Shown piece after piece: positions 63,876 through 64,000 of a stretch of 64,000 nucleotides of DNA. Position 1 is the stretch's first letter; every line of letters begins with the position of its first letter. The translations under genes and the position numbers were made by a program. This DNA is from Janthinobacterium fluminis (lineage in GTDB: Bacteria > Pseudomonadota > Gammaproteobacteria > Burkholderiales > Burkholderiaceae_D). The notes beneath the pieces were generated by a model that was not told where the DNA came from, did not search any database, and saw nothing but the letters and a program-made list of their open reading frames with translations. The stretch covers positions 186,001 to 250,000 of the forward strand of contig NZ_JAQQXR010000001.1 in the NCBI RefSeq assembly GCF_028595325.1, in the 5' to 3' direction.

Positions 63876-64000
63876 ATGAACAAAGTCACCGCATTGAAAC
63901 CGGCGCAGTCGCCTGTCGCCGCCGCCAACGAGCCGGCCGTCGTAGCCAACGGCCAAGGCTCGCCGTTCCCGACCAGCGCGTCGATCAACGCCACAGTCGC
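63876..64000 (+). CDS. Start of a gene running off the window
   Basis: The last 125 bases are open from an ATG with AAGCCAG upstream, giving MNKVTALKPAQSPVAAANEP then AVVANGQGSPFPTSASINAT. Ala/Pro-rich with no signal peptide; it could be the flexible N-terminus of many proteins. An AT-rich stretch (63836-63868, TATGGTATATATTG and on) just before it looks like its promoter region. No function is assigned. Confidence 0.4.
   Translation, partial: MNKVTALKPAQSPVAAANEPAVVANGQGSPFPTSASINATV

Overview
This window looks like chromosomal DNA of a high-GC betaproteobacterium, most likely Oxalobacteraceae (the Massilia/Duganella/Rugamonas/Janthinobacterium group). That placement is inference. It rests on GC content of roughly two-thirds by eye, the dapC-dapD-arsC-like-dapE-prmB gene order usual in Burkholderiales, PEP-CTERM proteins, several c-di-GMP proteins, and 55-bp intergenic palindromes. 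I see no tRNA, rRNA, CRISPR array or intact transposase.

Layout. 0-2.3 kb: a CaiB-type CoA transferase (cut by the window edge) behind an HDOD gene, and a divergent cheW. 2.3-14.2 kb, minus strand: the lysine/DAP block dapC-dapD-pilU ... yffB-dapE-prmB-yheS. It is interrupted by an opposite-strand three-gene module (7.1-10.9 kb) encoding a YfiN-like diguanylate cyclase, a TonB-dependent receptor and a YfiR-like periplasmic regulator. 14.3-31.2 kb: mostly housekeeping and unknown genes. These are a DUF4153 membrane protein, an orphan motA, a HigA-like antitoxin with a decayed toxin, a DUF885 hydrolase, YCII and VOC proteins, a DEAD-box helicase, lipoproteins, an MCE-type lipid transport set without ATPase, ribB under an FMN riboswitch, and an M16 protease. 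31.2-34.2 kb: a lower-GC patch with an HTH fragment, an unusually long rmuC, and vapB with a broken vapC.

34.7-45.0 kb: a chemoreceptor, then a two-partner secretion operon (transporter plus a 2244-residue exoprotein built of GLUG and YDG repeats). 45.0-48.7 kb: a divergent LysE exporter/LysR regulator pair, and an overlapping E1-like (ThiF) and nitroreductase pair. 48.7-52.1 kb: three tandem, nearly identical PEP-CTERM proteins. Each is preceded by a sigma-54 -24/-12 promoter and a second conserved box at a constant 31-bp offset; this is the most distinctive regulatory signal in the window. 52.2-64.0 kb: a glycosyltransferase, several very small genes, a thioesterase, an L,D-transpeptidase, a CHASE-PAS-GGDEF-EAL protein, a spermidine-synthase-like protein, a membrane GGAEF protein, and ppx with a Pho-box-like sequence.

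Taken together, the accessory content is about the cell surface and a sessile/motile choice: c-di-GMP enzymes, chemotaxis parts, a large secreted exoprotein, exosortase substrates and cell-wall enzymes. Two separate toxin-antitoxin loci have lost the toxin and kept the antitoxin.
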